Shown here: positions 1 to 10,954 of the stretch, one piece after another
Layout of the letters: every line of letters starts with the position of its first letter
How positions within the stretch are numbered: the stretch's first letter is position 1
NCBI GenBank assembly: GCA_020747015.1
Contig: JAGTJM010000008.1
Coordinates: forward strand, 805,406-869,405
Direction: 5' to 3'
Source: Pyrenochaeta sp. MPI-SDFR-AT-0127
Lineage: Eukaryota; Ascomycota; Dothideomycetes; Pleosporales; Cucurbitariaceae
Length of the DNA stretch: 64,000 nt
Program-made: the position numbers and the translations under genes
The notes under the pieces: generated by a model
Seen by the model: only the letters and a program-made list of their open reading frames with translations
Database searches by the model: none
Told to the model about the DNA's origin: nothing

Positions 1-2280
1 GCCACGAAGCGTTACATCAAGAGTCTTTTTCCCTTCTGGAACTGGATCTTCCATTACAATTTGACATGGCTTTTCGGCGATGTCATTGCCGGCGTCACCG
101 TCGGCTTCGTCGTCATCCCGCAAGGTATGGCATATGCTCTTTTGGCCAAGTTGCCGCCTGAGTACGGCCTGTACACCAGCTTTGTCGGTTTCATCTTGTA
201 CTGGGCTTTTGCGACGTCAAAGGACATCACCATCGGAACCGTTGCGGTCATGAGTACTATTGTGGGCAACATCGTCATCAAAATTCAAAAGCATTCGCCT
301 CACCTCCAGGCTGTCGACATTGCCAGAGCCCTCTCTGTCATTGCTGGCTCCGTCCTGCTTGCCATTGGTCTTTTCCGACTCGGCAGAATTGTCGAGCTCA
401 TCCCTCTCGTCGCCATCACCTCTTTCATGACTGGTGCCGCCATCAGCATTGGTGCGGGCCAAGTTCCTGCACTTATGGGCATCTCTGGCGTCAATAACCG
501 CGGGCCAACCTACCAAGTCATCATCGACACGCTCAAGGGCCTACCACGGACCAAGTTGGATGCGGCTATGGGACTGTCTGCGTTGTTCTTGCTGTACGCC
601 ATTCGCATCTTTTGCAGCTTCATGACCAAGAAGCAACCATCCAAGAAGAAGATGTGGTTTTTCGTATGCATTTCCCCTCCCCACTATTTGACTGAACACT
701 AACTTTTCCCTCTCCAGCTCAGCACCCTGCGCATGGCCTTCGTCATCTTGCTGTACATCTTAATCAGTTGGCTCGCCAACAGAAACATCAAAGGGCTCCA
801 CAATCCCAAGAATGACCTTAAGAAGGCGAAGTTCAAGATCTTGGGCAAGGTTCCTCGTGGTTTCCAGCACGCCGGTGCCCCCAAGATGGATACCGAGCTC
901 CTCTCTGCCATTGCGCCTGATCTCCCCGTCACAATCATTGTGTTGATCCTCGAGCACATTGCCATCTCCAAGTCGTTCGGCCGCATCAACAACTACGTCA
1001 TTAACCCATCTCAAGAATTGGTTGCTGTCGGTTTCACCAATGTCCTCGGACCATTCTTGGGTGCTTACCCTGCTACTGGATCCTTTTCTCGCACTGCTAT
1101 CAAGTCCAAGGCAGGTGTCCGCACCCCGCTTGCTGGTATCTTTACTGCGATCATTGTCCTCCTGGCCCTGTATGCCTTGACAGCTGTCTTTTTCTACATT
1201 CCAATGGCCACCCTTGCAGCCATCATCATCCACGCTGTTGGAGATCTCATCACCCCTCCCAACGTGGTGTATCAGTTCTGGGAGACCAGCCCTCTCGAGG
1301 TGGTTATCTTCTTTGCAGGTGTCTTCGTTACCATCTTCACCAACATTGAGAATGGCATTTACGTCACCATTGCGGCTTCGTTTGCTTTGTTGCTTTGGCG
1401 CCAACTCTTTACCCACGGTGCTCTCCTCGGAAAGGTCAAGGTCTACAGCGCAACGCCAGATGCAGTCACCCGGAAGCAGGAAGGCCATTACGCTCCTAGT
1501 GCCGAGACTTCCGCTCGTGAGGCTTTCCTTCCCATCAACCGCAAGGATGGGTCCAATCCTCTCATCGACATCGAGTCTCCGTATCCTGGTATTCTCATTT
1601 ATCGCTTTACTGAGGGATTCACCTATCTCAACCAACAGGGTTACATGGACGAACTTGTGCATTATGCACAGACCATTGCCCGTCCTACTACCCTCGATCG
1701 CTATGCTAGACTTGGTGATCGTCCGTGGAACGACCCTGGTCCACGCCGTGGAAAGCCTATCAACACGGAGGACAATCGGCCCATTCTTCGTGCTATCATC
1801 TTAGACTTCAGTGCTGTCAACAACGTAGATGTCACCTCCATCCAAGGTCTTATCGACGTTCGTGCCCAGCTCGACCGCTATGCTGCCCCTGAGAGTGTCG
1901 AGTGGCACTTCGCTTCCATCAACAGCCGATGGACCAAGCGTGCCCTAACGACCGCTGGCTTTGGCTACATTGATCGTGAACGTTTCGCCTCGCGGCAACA
2001 CTGGAATCCAGTCTACAGCTTCGCTCCTCTCGACAACAACGTTTCCTCCAAGATTCACGACCCAGAAGCCCAGGATGAAATCAACGCTGCTGATGGCCAC
2101 AAGGGCTTACCTTCTGGAAAGCTCACTACTGTCCACGGTCAGAACAGACCATTCTTCCACATTGATGTGCCCGCTGCTGTTGACAGTGCCATCTCTGGCG
2201 TAAACACAAAGCTTTCGCACGTTAGCTTGGGTAGTTCACAAGAAGTGGGACAGGCGGAGTTGTCAACGAAACACGAGTAG
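1..2280 (+). CDS. SulP/SLC26 sulfate permease, 5' end outside window
   Basis: Plasma-membrane sulfate:proton uptake carrier of the fungal SUL1/SUL2 type, feeding sulfur assimilation. Exons are 1-663 and 718-2280; the 54-base intron has GTATGC donor and CCAG acceptor and contains an in-frame stop, so splicing is required. The visible 741 residues begin with the SulP core: the PQGMAYALLAKLPPEYGLY signature near residues 40-60, a series of hydrophobic helices to about residue 450, then a C-terminal STAS domain (roughly residues 500-640, with ILDFSAVNNVDVTSIQGL) that regulates transport. The start codon is missing; yeast homologues are about 860 residues, so roughly 50-100 N-terminal residues lie left of the window. 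The family call is firm; sulfate rather than another anion is inferred from fungal homologues. Confidence 0.93.
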
Positions 2281-3029
2281 GTGGGGGCCTGAATGGACTG
2301 TAATATCTGATTGTTGTCTTGTTTGCTATATCATATAGATACCTCGCGCCCTAGGCGTCTCGTAATTCATGGAGTTTGATCACTATTACTATTCCTGACG
2401 GTCTTGTCTTGTTGCCAGCCCAGAGGGCTGTAAAAACCCCAAGACCATGCCGATATTCAGTCCGATGAGTATTTTTTGGGTCCATGGGCAGAATTTTGAA
2501 CGGGTTCTGTCCTGCCCATGTTTCTGTACGCACCACCCACTTGGGCTTGAAAATCACAAGCCGCAAAACCAGCCAATCATTTCTCTATCTCCCGAACTCT
2601 TTTTGTAGCCAGCGCTAGGCTCCAAGCTGCCTAGAATCTGCCGAGGGTGCCACACCAAAGGGTCCAGATCACCGGCTAGCGTCCAGAATTACTAGGTCCA
2701 CGCTGCATTTATCTTGGACTTCCAGCTGCCCATAACCCTCGCTCTTACAGCCTTTCATCGACCGACGTACACACGGAATACACTTGGGTTTCAAGCTCGG
2801 ATTTGCAATCCTCACTCGAATCAGCAGATGACACAGTAGACTGCGGACCTAGCGCGTAGATCACTATAAAAGCTACAAACAGCAGATACTCTCAACAGAA
2901 TTGGCAGGCAAACAATATCCTCTGCGTACATCGCTCGTATCCTTGCAGTCTGTGAAGATCTTGCCAATACGCTCTACTACAGACACTCTAAGGTCATATA
3001 CATCCCAAAAGCGCCAACACAACGTTACG
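2281..3029. other. Intergenic, 3' of sulfate permease and promoter of F-box gene
   Basis: About 750 bases with no supported gene. It holds the permease 3' UTR and, on the right, a TATAAA box (2865-2870) and leader for the F-box gene. Short minus frames at 2351-2566 and 2873-3148 look like chance frames. Confidence 0.6.
2865..2870 (+). promoter_or_regulatory. TATA box of the F-box gene
   Basis: TATAAA lies 160 bases before the ATG at 3030, within TCACTATAAAAGC. Spacing fits a TATA element with a leader of about 130 bases. It is seen only as a motif. Confidence 0.4.
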
Positions 3030-4547
3030 ATGCGGAGACTGCACGACCTTCCGGATGACATTCTCATCCCAATCTTCTCTAACAGCGACATCAATACGTT
3101 TTTCTCTTTGCGCTTGACCTGCACAAGCTTCTGTGCCGCCTTGGACACTTACGTGAGGACCATCGCACCGGCTGTCGCAAATAACACTTTTCCTGGTTGT
3201 CGTGTCCTCTTGACACCACCTGTAACAGGCTACTCTCTGCGCTGGCTTCGTGGCCTCATTCCAGCGTACTTGGCAAGTGTCGTCCTGGACAAAGACAAAT
3301 TGCGCCGATACCCCTACATCAACTCTGGATTTCCATATGGCATGCCCAGTGAGAGCGACTGCGAAGAAGCGAAGCACTGGCGAGAGAGGGTCGCGAATGG
3401 ATGGCGAGTTCTGAGGTCGTTGTACATGATCTCCGATAGTGCGTATGCGGGAAGTCAGGATGATCTGAGAAGGCCAAATGCAATGCGAAGAGTTAGTAGC
3501 GGCATGCGAAGTAGTCGATTGTGGCAGGCTATGTCATGTCCGTATCCGGGCTGTACAGAGCACGGCATGAAGCACATTTTCGATGGCAGAGATCGACGCA
3601 GTTCAGATACTTCTCAAGGCCACAGGAAAGAGTCTGCTATTGAAAGCATTAGCAGACGAGAGTCCATTGTCCTGAAAAGAAGACTCGCGCTTCTCGAAAA
3701 GCTACCTGACCATGACCTCCTCAGTTATGTCTACCTTTGGCGTCTCCTCCAGTGGACATTTCGACCATATAGAATGCCGAAGACGAAGGCTGGTGTGTCC
3801 CAGCAACAATGGTCCCCTCACCACGAACCCCAAGAAAGAAACTGGTCATCCATAATAAGCGACATCACACAAGGCTGTTCGTGGCTGAATTGGTTCGTGC
3901 TTTCTGTCGGGTCATCATTGTTCTTTGAACAGTGGTCACTCAATACCGCCCCTAATCCCCCTGGTTCCTTTACATTACAGCCAAATGTAGCGCAATCAGA
4001 CCTCGTCCGCAACACCATATGGGAAGCTTATGACATGCGGACGCCCCACCAAATCGAAGTCGAGCGCGAATACATATGTAAATTTGAATTTGCCTTGCGC
4101 AAACGCTGTCTGTCTCCCCTCCGGCTCAAAAGTCTCGAGGCAGAAATCTACCGAGGGCGACAAATCCGCACAATCAGCTTGGACTGCATACCCTGGGTTT
4201 ACGATCAGCATCCCATGATTGCAAGACCGCCAAGTGATTTCCCGTGGTACGAAAGTGGACAATGGATATGGTTGGATGGGCAGTTGTGTTTGCAGACCCG
4301 GCCAGGGACCACCTGGTCGCAGCCGGGGATGCTGAAGTTAAGTCTTGGGACGTGTCGGACTCGGGGTTGGGAGATTGGTAGTGGTTATTCTGAGTTGTTG
4401 TCTGGGGAGGATGTGGATGGGGATGGGCTGGCTGATATAGTCAAGGGCTCGTTGGAACAAGTGCCCTATCTGGTCTATCTAGGGGTGGAGGAGGCGGGGA
4501 AGGTGTGGGCAAGGAGCGAAGCAGATGTTGCTGAGTTTGTGTTTTAA
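3030..4547 (+). CDS. F-box protein, substrate-recognition type, 505 aa
   Basis: Single-exon gene. Residues 1-45 match an F-box: RRLHDLPDDILIPIFSN followed by FFSLRLTCTSFCAALD, the usual LPxDxLxxIF...LxxVCkxf pattern that binds Skp1 in SCF ubiquitin ligases. The remaining 450 residues have no repeat (LRR, WD40, Kelch) I can recognise and are rich in W, R and aromatic residues, as in the many lineage-expanded fungal F-box proteins, so the substrate cannot be predicted. The open frame extends upstream to 2901 but starts there with TTG; the ATG at 3030, directly before the F-box and downstream of a TATA box, is the better start. A VDGDGLADIVKG stretch near the C-terminus resembles an Asp-rich loop, of unknown meaning. 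Confidence 0.8.
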   Translation: MRRLHDLPDDILIPIFSNSDINTFFSLRLTCTSFCAALDTYVRTIAPAVANNTFPGCRVLLTPPVTGYSLRWLRGLIPAYLASVVLDKDKLRRYPYINSGFPYGMPSESDCEEAKHWRERVANGWRVLRSLYMISDSAYAGSQDDLRRPNAMRRVSSGMRSSRLWQAMSCPYPGCTEHGMKHIFDGRDRRSSDTSQGHRKESAIESISRRESIVLKRRLALLEKLPDHDLLSYVYLWRLLQWTFRPYRMPKTKAGVSQQQWSPHHEPQERNWSSIISDITQGCSWLNWFVLSVGSSLFFEQWSLNTAPNPPGSFTLQPNVAQSDLVRNTIWEAYDMRTPHQIEVEREYICKFEFALRKRCLSPLRLKSLEAEIYRGRQIRTISLDCIPWVYDQHPMIARPPSDFPWYESGQWIWLDGQLCLQTRPGTTWSQPGMLKLSLGTCRTRGWEIGSGYSELLSGEDVDGDGLADIVKGSLEQVPYLVYLGVEEAGKVWARSEADVAEFVF

Positions 4548-4862
4548 GCCACATTACCGGTTCATTTGACGCTTGTCATCTCTCAGACTACTATCAGCTT
4601 TTTCATTCGAACCATGTTCTGCGAACTAGTCTGTCTTTGCCCGATATGTTTCAATTGCGTGCCTTTGGAACAACCTGCTCAACAAAATTTGAACACGAGA
4701 CTATGTGAGAAAAGTGTGTAGATAGACCAGAAACCAACGATCAACTGTTGGAGATAGCTGTTCTATTGCCTGACGTTGCTTACCGACTTATCGAGTACTC
4801 ATCTACTTCATCTTCGTGGACCTTAAAGCCATGCGTGAGCCTAAGCTCGCCTCATAACATAC

Positions 4863-6905
4863 CTACCAAGCAACCTGCCAAGTTGTCTGACTGAATCCGA
4901 CAATCTGGGAAAAAGCTTCATCTCTCTGATCCATGTCCTTTAGCAACCACTCCCGGCCAGCCTTGTCAATCACTTTCAGGTCTTTGCCAGAGTCTGTGGC
5001 CAGTTTTTTCGGTATGTTCTTCGCAACTATTCGATCGGCTTTCTGCAAGCTCTGAATTTGATCGTACAACAGTGTGAAGTGGACTGTATGTGGGGCCTTT
5101 GACACAAAACGAATAGAGGTGGCACTGATGACCAGATGGCCGGAACTCTTGTTGTGATGAGCCTTGTAGAAGCCATAGCATTGTTCTTGTGTGGACTTTG
5201 CAGTTTCATCAAACGGCAAATCGGATGGAGGGGATGCGCCTTTGGCTTCGACGCGAGTACCTTCGGCTTGGATGTATTTAATGGCCCACTCAGCATGCGT
5301 TGGGATGTTCCAGAGCAAACGCTTCGAAGGTGACAGCAGAAGTCGATATTCGGGAAAGTTCGTTGCAATGGGAAAGAAGCCGAAGAAGGTGAAGCCTGCA
5401 CCCAGGGTCAGAGACTTGACAAGCAGCCAGACAGGGATTGTCGCTGTAATGATGACAGCCATGCCGAGGACTCCAAGTAAGGCCATTGTTCGGGCAGGTT
5501 TTCGCCACTCGTAAAAGCTATATCACTTTAGACTTGGATCAGAATATGATAGCAGTAGAGGGAGTACAAACTTGCGCACACTCTCAAAAAAGTTTGCCAT
5601 ATCCGCTAATTGAATCATGAGCCAAGGGCCGGCACTTTCGAGCAACTTGTCCGCCCATTCCTCATCACCCTCCTTTTCGATGTATTCAGTAAGTGAGAGA
5701 GACGTTCTTTGAACATCTTCTCTATGCTTGATATCTTCGCGCAAGTCCTCCATTGAGACTCCATGTACACGACGTTCTATCACGAAATAAAGAAGAGCAG
5801 AAAGCTGTTCTCTCGTAAGTTCTCAATGTTTAAACGAAGCCATGTATACTTGGGATTACCTACAGCACCTGGAAGTAAAAGGTTCAAGAACCATAACGTG
5901 AAATAGATGCCAAGGTACTTCATTGTTTCAGCACTGCTCTCCCAGCGATAAACTTTGCGAACTGTCATAACAAATTCTTGAAATGGTGAAGATGCGACAA
6001 TCAAGCGTTCGATGTTGGGCATAATGGTTTCCTTCGAAGGAGCGGGGGGGTCTGATCCGTAGCCCACATACTGTCCTCCGTACTGTTGCGCGTAGTATTC
6101 CACCAGCTACAGTGGGTTAGTTCGAAGAAAGTGATACTATTCACACGACCTGCATTGGGTTGCTTACATGCGTTCCATAGGCCTTCCAGTCCATGAAACT
6201 TTCTCCTCGAGCGTTCTTCCTTTCAAACTCTGCCTTTGGCTTCTTCGCAACCGTATCGCGAGGTAAAACTCTAATTTTTGTCACATGTCGATCGAGCGTC
6301 CATCGAACGAACGTGTTTTGACGTTCTCTCAACAGCTCGGAGAGATTTTGGATAGCTAGAAGTCTCTCATTCTCAGTCCTTGCACGCTCAACCGCAGTTG
6401 AGGCGTTGACAAGGTCAACTTCTTGTCCATGAGGTACCTCTTTCGCCGCGATGTTTGCTGCTACTTCATGGTTGCCCTGATTGGAGACCTTTGATTTGAC
6501 AGTATCAACAGGATTGTGTACAAATTCTTTCATAGTATGCTTCTCAGGGATAGGCGACTTGTTATCGAGACGAGAATCGGACTTCTCCCTGACCTCATGT
6601 GCGAGAACTGGGGATTGCGGCGTTTCGAGGCCGTCAGGTGGCTTACTGATGTGAAGAGTCTTTTTGAGTTTTACCCCAGCGTCATGTTTCTTCTGTTTGA
6701 TCGAGTCCTTTATGTGTTGGGTAGAGGAGCGCGACTCTGCATCTTTTGGATCAGCATCGAGGCTAGGATCCTGGCGAACCACATTACGGTTGCTCGTGCT
6801 GTCCACCGGAACAGGGAGTTCTATTTGCCCTTGAGAAGTGATGTTTGAGCGATCAAGCCCAATATGCGTCTCGTCGACCGGGACGAGGTCGGCTTTTGGG
6901 TCCAT
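4863..6905 (-). CDS. GRAM-domain membrane protein (DUF3292-like), 622 aa
   Basis: Rebuilt from four exons on the minus strand: 6905-6168, 6106-5864, 5804-5572 and 5517-4863, with introns of 61, 59 and 54 bases; frame is kept throughout. Residues 1-246 are polar and low in structure. Hydrophobic segments follow near 300-325 (YLGIYFTLWFLNLLLPGA) and 410-450 (after RNFYEWRKPARTMALLGVLG), a hairpin-like layout. Residues about 510-600 look like a GRAM/PH-type lipid-binding fold (GHLVISATSIRFVSK). It ends in WQVAW. This matches fungal proteins I know as DUF3292, of unknown function, probably on an internal membrane. The second intron could instead use donor GTAATC with an acceptor 7 bases upstream, changing a few residues. 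Start chosen at the ATG at 6905; the frame opens upstream without another ATG. Confidence 0.72.
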
Positions 6906-7625
6906 TGGACTAGCTGGTCTGTTCAGTCTTCCTGGTTGCTTCTTGATGAACCTGAAAGCCTTCCAAGAATTTGCAAGACACAAATTCGAGTCGTGTCGAT
7001 ATCAATCTTGGTAGCTGTTTAGAGTTTCTCACGTATTTCCGCGAGTATGTATGACAATGTGGTGTCAACATCTTGTTTCTTTGTGCGCCAGTCTCTTTTT
7101 ATGAGTTGAACCAACCGCGGAGCAGCCTGTAATGACGACGTCATTGTAGCCGTCCGGTGGCGGAAACATGAAGTCTGCGGGAAATCGAGAATAACAGGTA
7201 AATATGTAAATGCGCAGTTCCCTGGGTGCTGCAAGTACCTGTGTTCTTTTCACACCTTGCACGCCGCTGTCTATTGTCAGGGACTCAGACCGGGACAAGA
7301 GGCTAACGGCGTCACAATTGCTGCGCGACCAATTGCGTCCAAGAATAAGAATGTTTCGTTGCAACACTCATACACAAAGGAGGAATGCTTTAGAGATAAC
7401 TCGAAATGCCCAAGAACAAAATTTCGTAAGATCTAAGACATCACATCTAGCGCGAGTATTGATGCGTACTTGCGTAAGCCTGTGAACAGCTGTAATATGT
7501 TCAATGAGGCTAACTCAGTTCGTTTACCAATCCGCCTGGCAAAAGTTACGTTGGTAACTACAGAAATACAGCTTGTGAAAGACAAACACATAATCTCTCT
7601 CCCTGGCACTTGAGATACCTGTACC
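6906..7625. other. Intergenic between two minus-strand genes
   Basis: Holds the promoter and leader of the GRAM-domain gene and the 3' end of the PPxY gene. A minus frame at 7019-7234 ends just before a GT donor, but its phase does not join the downstream frame. A minus frame at 7433-7567 could be a last exon of the PPxY gene (see that entry). Confidence 0.5.
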
Positions 7626-10040
7626 TCATACATACCGGTTCTCAATAACCAACCATGCCATTGTCTTCACCGCTTCGTCTTGATCACCACCCAAAGCGCC
7701 CTCACGTTTCAACTTCTTCCTCTCATATCTTGCCTTCTGCCACTCTTTCCTGGCATTCAGTTTCTCCCTTCGTAGCTGCTTCCTCTTTTCTTTATAATCC
7801 CTGTTAGCTTCTCGCCATTCCTTGCTTTTCTTCGCCTTGCCTTTGCCCTTACCCACATTCTTCTCGCTGAGTTCGCGCTTCTTCTGCGAGTGCTGCTTTT
7901 TGAGCTCACGGCCTTTCTGTCTTAGCGATTGCCTTATGGCGCGCTTGGTGTTCTTCTCTTCGATTTTAAGGTCGGAGGCAGTCTTCTCGTTCTGTGCTCT
8001 CTCAATGGCAAGTGCACGCTCTCGCGCTATCTCATCGAGGCTCTTTTTGCCCTTCTTGGCGGAGACATCGGCTTGTTCGTTGATAGAATGAATGCGTTTG
8101 AGGAATATGGACTCATTGTTGACGTAGTCCTCGTTATCTGAGTCCGAATCCGAATCGGAGTCGGACGAGTCGGAAGACATGGAAGACGTGTCTTCATCAT
8201 GGTCGTCGGTGGCCCTCGTCGTGTTGTCACTGTAGAGAATGCCTGCCTCCTGACCCGCTGGATTATTGGTATAGGAGGGTGGAAGATCTTCGTGTGTTTG
8301 CACGTTCATCGACGTAGGTCCTCTATTCTGCGCTCCACTTGCGCTGCTTCTAGCAGACATCTCCTCGCCCCATGCTTCCGCCTGTCGTCCAACATGTTGA
8401 CCCCATACTTCAGCTTGTTTTCCAAATTGTTGGCCCCACTCTCCCATCATTTTACCGAACTCTTCGCCTAACTTTCCGACATTTTCTCCCCAAGCAGTCC
8501 AATCATTCGCATTCGGATTCGTACTAGACCTATTCGAGCGGAAGCCATTTCGACCGCGACCACAGTGGGGTGGACTATGTGGACCAAATCTTGAAGGACC
8601 AAAGGGACTGTGACCGAGGGGCCCAAAAGAGCCGTTGCCAGGTGCATTGAATGGCATCCATGGATTTCCCACTTGGTAACCTCTTTGCCCAAAACCGTAA
8701 CGCCCAGAGCCTGGTGGACTAATGCTGGAATTGGATACCTCTGTAGGCTCTGGAATTGAATGTGGCGGGTCTGGATATTTCTCTCCAGATACTGGAGTCC
8801 GTGTTTTGGCCGATGAGCTGTTCGCTTTCGCTTTGGGTGAGCCTTTCCGGTGACAATTTCTTCCTCTCAGTTCATCGCCCATTTCGCGTAATATGAGCGT
8901 CTGAGAACTTTGTGAGGGGACGTTGGTATCTAGAGATTCGATCCAGGGGTACAATGCTTGAGCTTTCTTTTCGGCAGTGCTCGATTTGTCAAGTATGCTG
9001 GCAACAGTACCAGCATATTGGCCTCGTTCAGCAGGTATTTTCAACGCTTCGAGGATAGACACAAGTGGCTGCAGTGACACTTTGAGCCCACGTGGCGCAA
9101 AGAAAGCCTCATTCGCTGCTTTGACATATTCGTGCACAATAGTGGAAGATGCTTCGGGGGCCGGTCGGTTACATAGCAGGATCTCAGCTGTAGTGTTTGT
9201 TGTTTTACAAAGAGTGTTGAGACCATCAAGAAATTCGGTAAACTCAGCAGGCCGAATAGAGTGGGCGTGCAAGGATTTTGCGTATGCTCGCAAGAACTGC
9301 ACTGGCTCGTCTGAGCTGTTAGTAGGAGCATCCAACGCCTTATAGGAAGCAGCTGAATTCTCTGGCAGCTGCTGCTCACCATGCCTTGACGCTGGTCCAT
9401 GGCTCTTGGTACGTTTCTCACGCGCTAGATTTAGGCCAAAGAATCCTTCCTGGGGGATTGCAATGCTTCGAGTCAGGCGTGGTGCGTACTGTGCATCAGC
9501 GTCCGGCGCATGTTGTGTAAATCCTAACGCCAGATCGAGGAGGGCTGTAGCTGGATCGGGTCGTGTAGTTGCAGATGGGCTTCTACTTCCAATCTGCCCA
9601 ACGGGAATGCTATCGCTGCCTCCAACATGCTGCACAGGGACTGTCGAACCTAAGTGATGTGAATGACTTGTATATTCTGGTGCCAGTTCATTCTCATCTG
9701 TCGCTTCGGGTTGATCACCTCTCATCCGGTACTCCCAGACCTCGGGCTCATTCGGGCCCTCATTGAGTGTTAAGCGATGCGCTTCCAGCTGATTTGGATC
9801 TAGTGGTGCGATGCCATTGCGTGCATCAGCGACGGCCTGATGCTGGGCTTCATCGTAGGAAGGCGGTAGGTCATCGTACTGTGGTCCCTCTGGACTGTGA
9901 ATAGGTGTCGGGTCAAACTCAGCGTCAGAGTCGTCTGCAATTGAGGAAGAACGAGGCATGTATGGGGCATTGGTGCGTTGTGATGTTGCTGAAGGGGGAA
10001 GACGGATATGGAGGTTTGGATCTGCAGGCCGGCCCGCCAT
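7626..10040 (-). CDS. PPxY-motif protein with basic coiled C-terminus, 804 aa
   Basis: No family recognised. Start ATG at 10040 in a good context (CAACCATGG). Visible parts: a disordered acidic N-terminus with DDLPPSYDEA (PPSY at 59-62); a moderately ordered segment at about 230-360 (FLRAYAKSLHAHSIRPAEF, EILLCNRPAPEASST, YVKAANEAFFAPRGLKVSL); a proline/serine linker; an amphipathic repeat at about 513-561 in which WG and FG recur every 7-11 residues (for example GEWGQQFGKQAEVWGQHVG); a second PPSY near 586; an acidic SD run; and a very basic helical tail (about 650-785). PPxY motifs bind WW domains of Rsp5/Nedd4 ligases, so an adaptor or substrate role is inferred. The final codons contain a perfect donor (CCG|GTATGT); splicing to an acceptor before 7567 would replace the last two residues with about 45 more. 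Confidence 0.78.
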   Translation of the reverse strand: MAGRPADPNLHIRLPPSATSQRTNAPYMPRSSSIADDSDAEFDPTPIHSPEGPQYDDLPPSYDEAQHQAVADARNGIAPLDPNQLEAHRLTLNEGPNEPEVWEYRMRGDQPEATDENELAPEYTSHSHHLGSTVPVQHVGGSDSIPVGQIGSRSPSATTRPDPATALLDLALGFTQHAPDADAQYAPRLTRSIAIPQEGFFGLNLAREKRTKSHGPASRHGEQQLPENSAASYKALDAPTNSSDEPVQFLRAYAKSLHAHSIRPAEFTEFLDGLNTLCKTTNTTAEILLCNRPAPEASSTIVHEYVKAANEAFFAPRGLKVSLQPLVSILEALKIPAERGQYAGTVASILDKSSTAEKKAQALYPWIESLDTNVPSQSSQTLILREMGDELRGRNCHRKGSPKAKANSSSAKTRTPVSGEKYPDPPHSIPEPTEVSNSSISPPGSGRYGFGQRGYQVGNPWMPFNAPGNGSFGPLGHSPFGPSRFGPHSPPHCGRGRNGFRSNRSSTNPNANDWTAWGENVGKLGEEFGKMMGEWGQQFGKQAEVWGQHVGRQAEAWGEEMSARSSASGAQNRGPTSMNVQTHEDLPPSYTNNPAGQEAGILYSDNTTRATDDHDEDTSSMSSDSSDSDSDSDSDNEDYVNNESIFLKRIHSINEQADVSAKKGKKSLDEIARERALAIERAQNEKTASDLKIEEKNTKRAIRQSLRQKGRELKKQHSQKKRELSEKNVGKGKGKAKKSKEWREANRDYKEKRKQLRREKLNARKEWQKARYERKKLKREGALGGDQDEAVKTMAWLVIENRYV

Positions 10041-10954
10041 GGTTGATGAAGCAGAGGCGTTTCACAAAGAGACTAGGGAGTGGCTACGAGTCAATAGAGT
10101 CAGTCTAGGCGTGGAGAGTGGATGAAGGTCCAAAGGTCAAGAAGTAGACGATCCAAGCTTAAGGCCTTGTGGAGACTGTCATGCACAGCGTTGCTGGAGC
10201 TGCTGCCTTGTGGCTGCTGGTCAGACACCCAATCGCAACTCCAACGCCGCGCGTCTTACTTGCGCAAGCTTTCACGAAAGCTTCCGAGTTCGACAGCAAG
10301 GTAGACTGCCATGTCTATAGGGCGCCGCCACAGCAGATGTGAAAGGCAGAAATACACTCCCAGTGCTGGCGAAGCGGGGCAGGCCGCCACAAACAACACG
10401 CCCGATTGGCATCGTGGCGTCAGCGCTTGAGTATCGCTACAAGCACCTTTGGACTGGTATTTTAGTCGCGCTCTTGGACATGCGAAAGCTGGAACCATGC
10501 CATCTAGCACTATTGTAAGAAAATGGAGATGGCCTTAGTGCTAAATCACTACAACGATTCTCATTGACAAAACCTGTTGAAAGCATAGGCCACCGTAAGC
10601 AAGCAGTGTGGCACAATCGTTACGTACTCATCTGACCACACCTCGAGGACCGCAGCACCAGATGGCACCATCTTTGACAAGCTTCTGCCACAAACAAAGC
10701 TGCTTCATGGTTGGTGGTCGAATTCATGGTGCCATCTCGTAACTCGCAGTGAGGCCTCGTCCGATCCCGGCCACAGCACAAACTATCGTTATGCATCGAA
10801 CTGCCTGGTGACTTTCTTTGATTTGTGTTGAGCTATCTCCAAACGCTTCTCCTTGTGCAGTACGGGCGCCAGTCCACGGTTTGCAATCGCTAGACAGAAG
10901 GCTAAACGCGCTTGTTGCCTGAGTACCTTCAGGTTTTCCTGCGACATCGGAAAC
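10041..10954. other. Divergent promoter region
   Basis: Shared upstream region of the minus-strand PPxY gene and the plus-strand monooxygenase. No supported gene; frames at 10256-10510 and 10724-11011 on the minus strand have random-looking composition. Confidence 0.55.

Noticed and set aside
760..1662. 300-codon minus frame
   Set aside because: Antisense shadow of the sulfate permease, whose sense-strand protein is clearly real.
7019..7234. Upstream exon for the GRAM-domain gene
   Set aside because: A GTGAGA donor and CTTTCAG acceptor exist (about 7026 and 6951) but the phases do not match the downstream frame, which also has its own good ATG at 6905.
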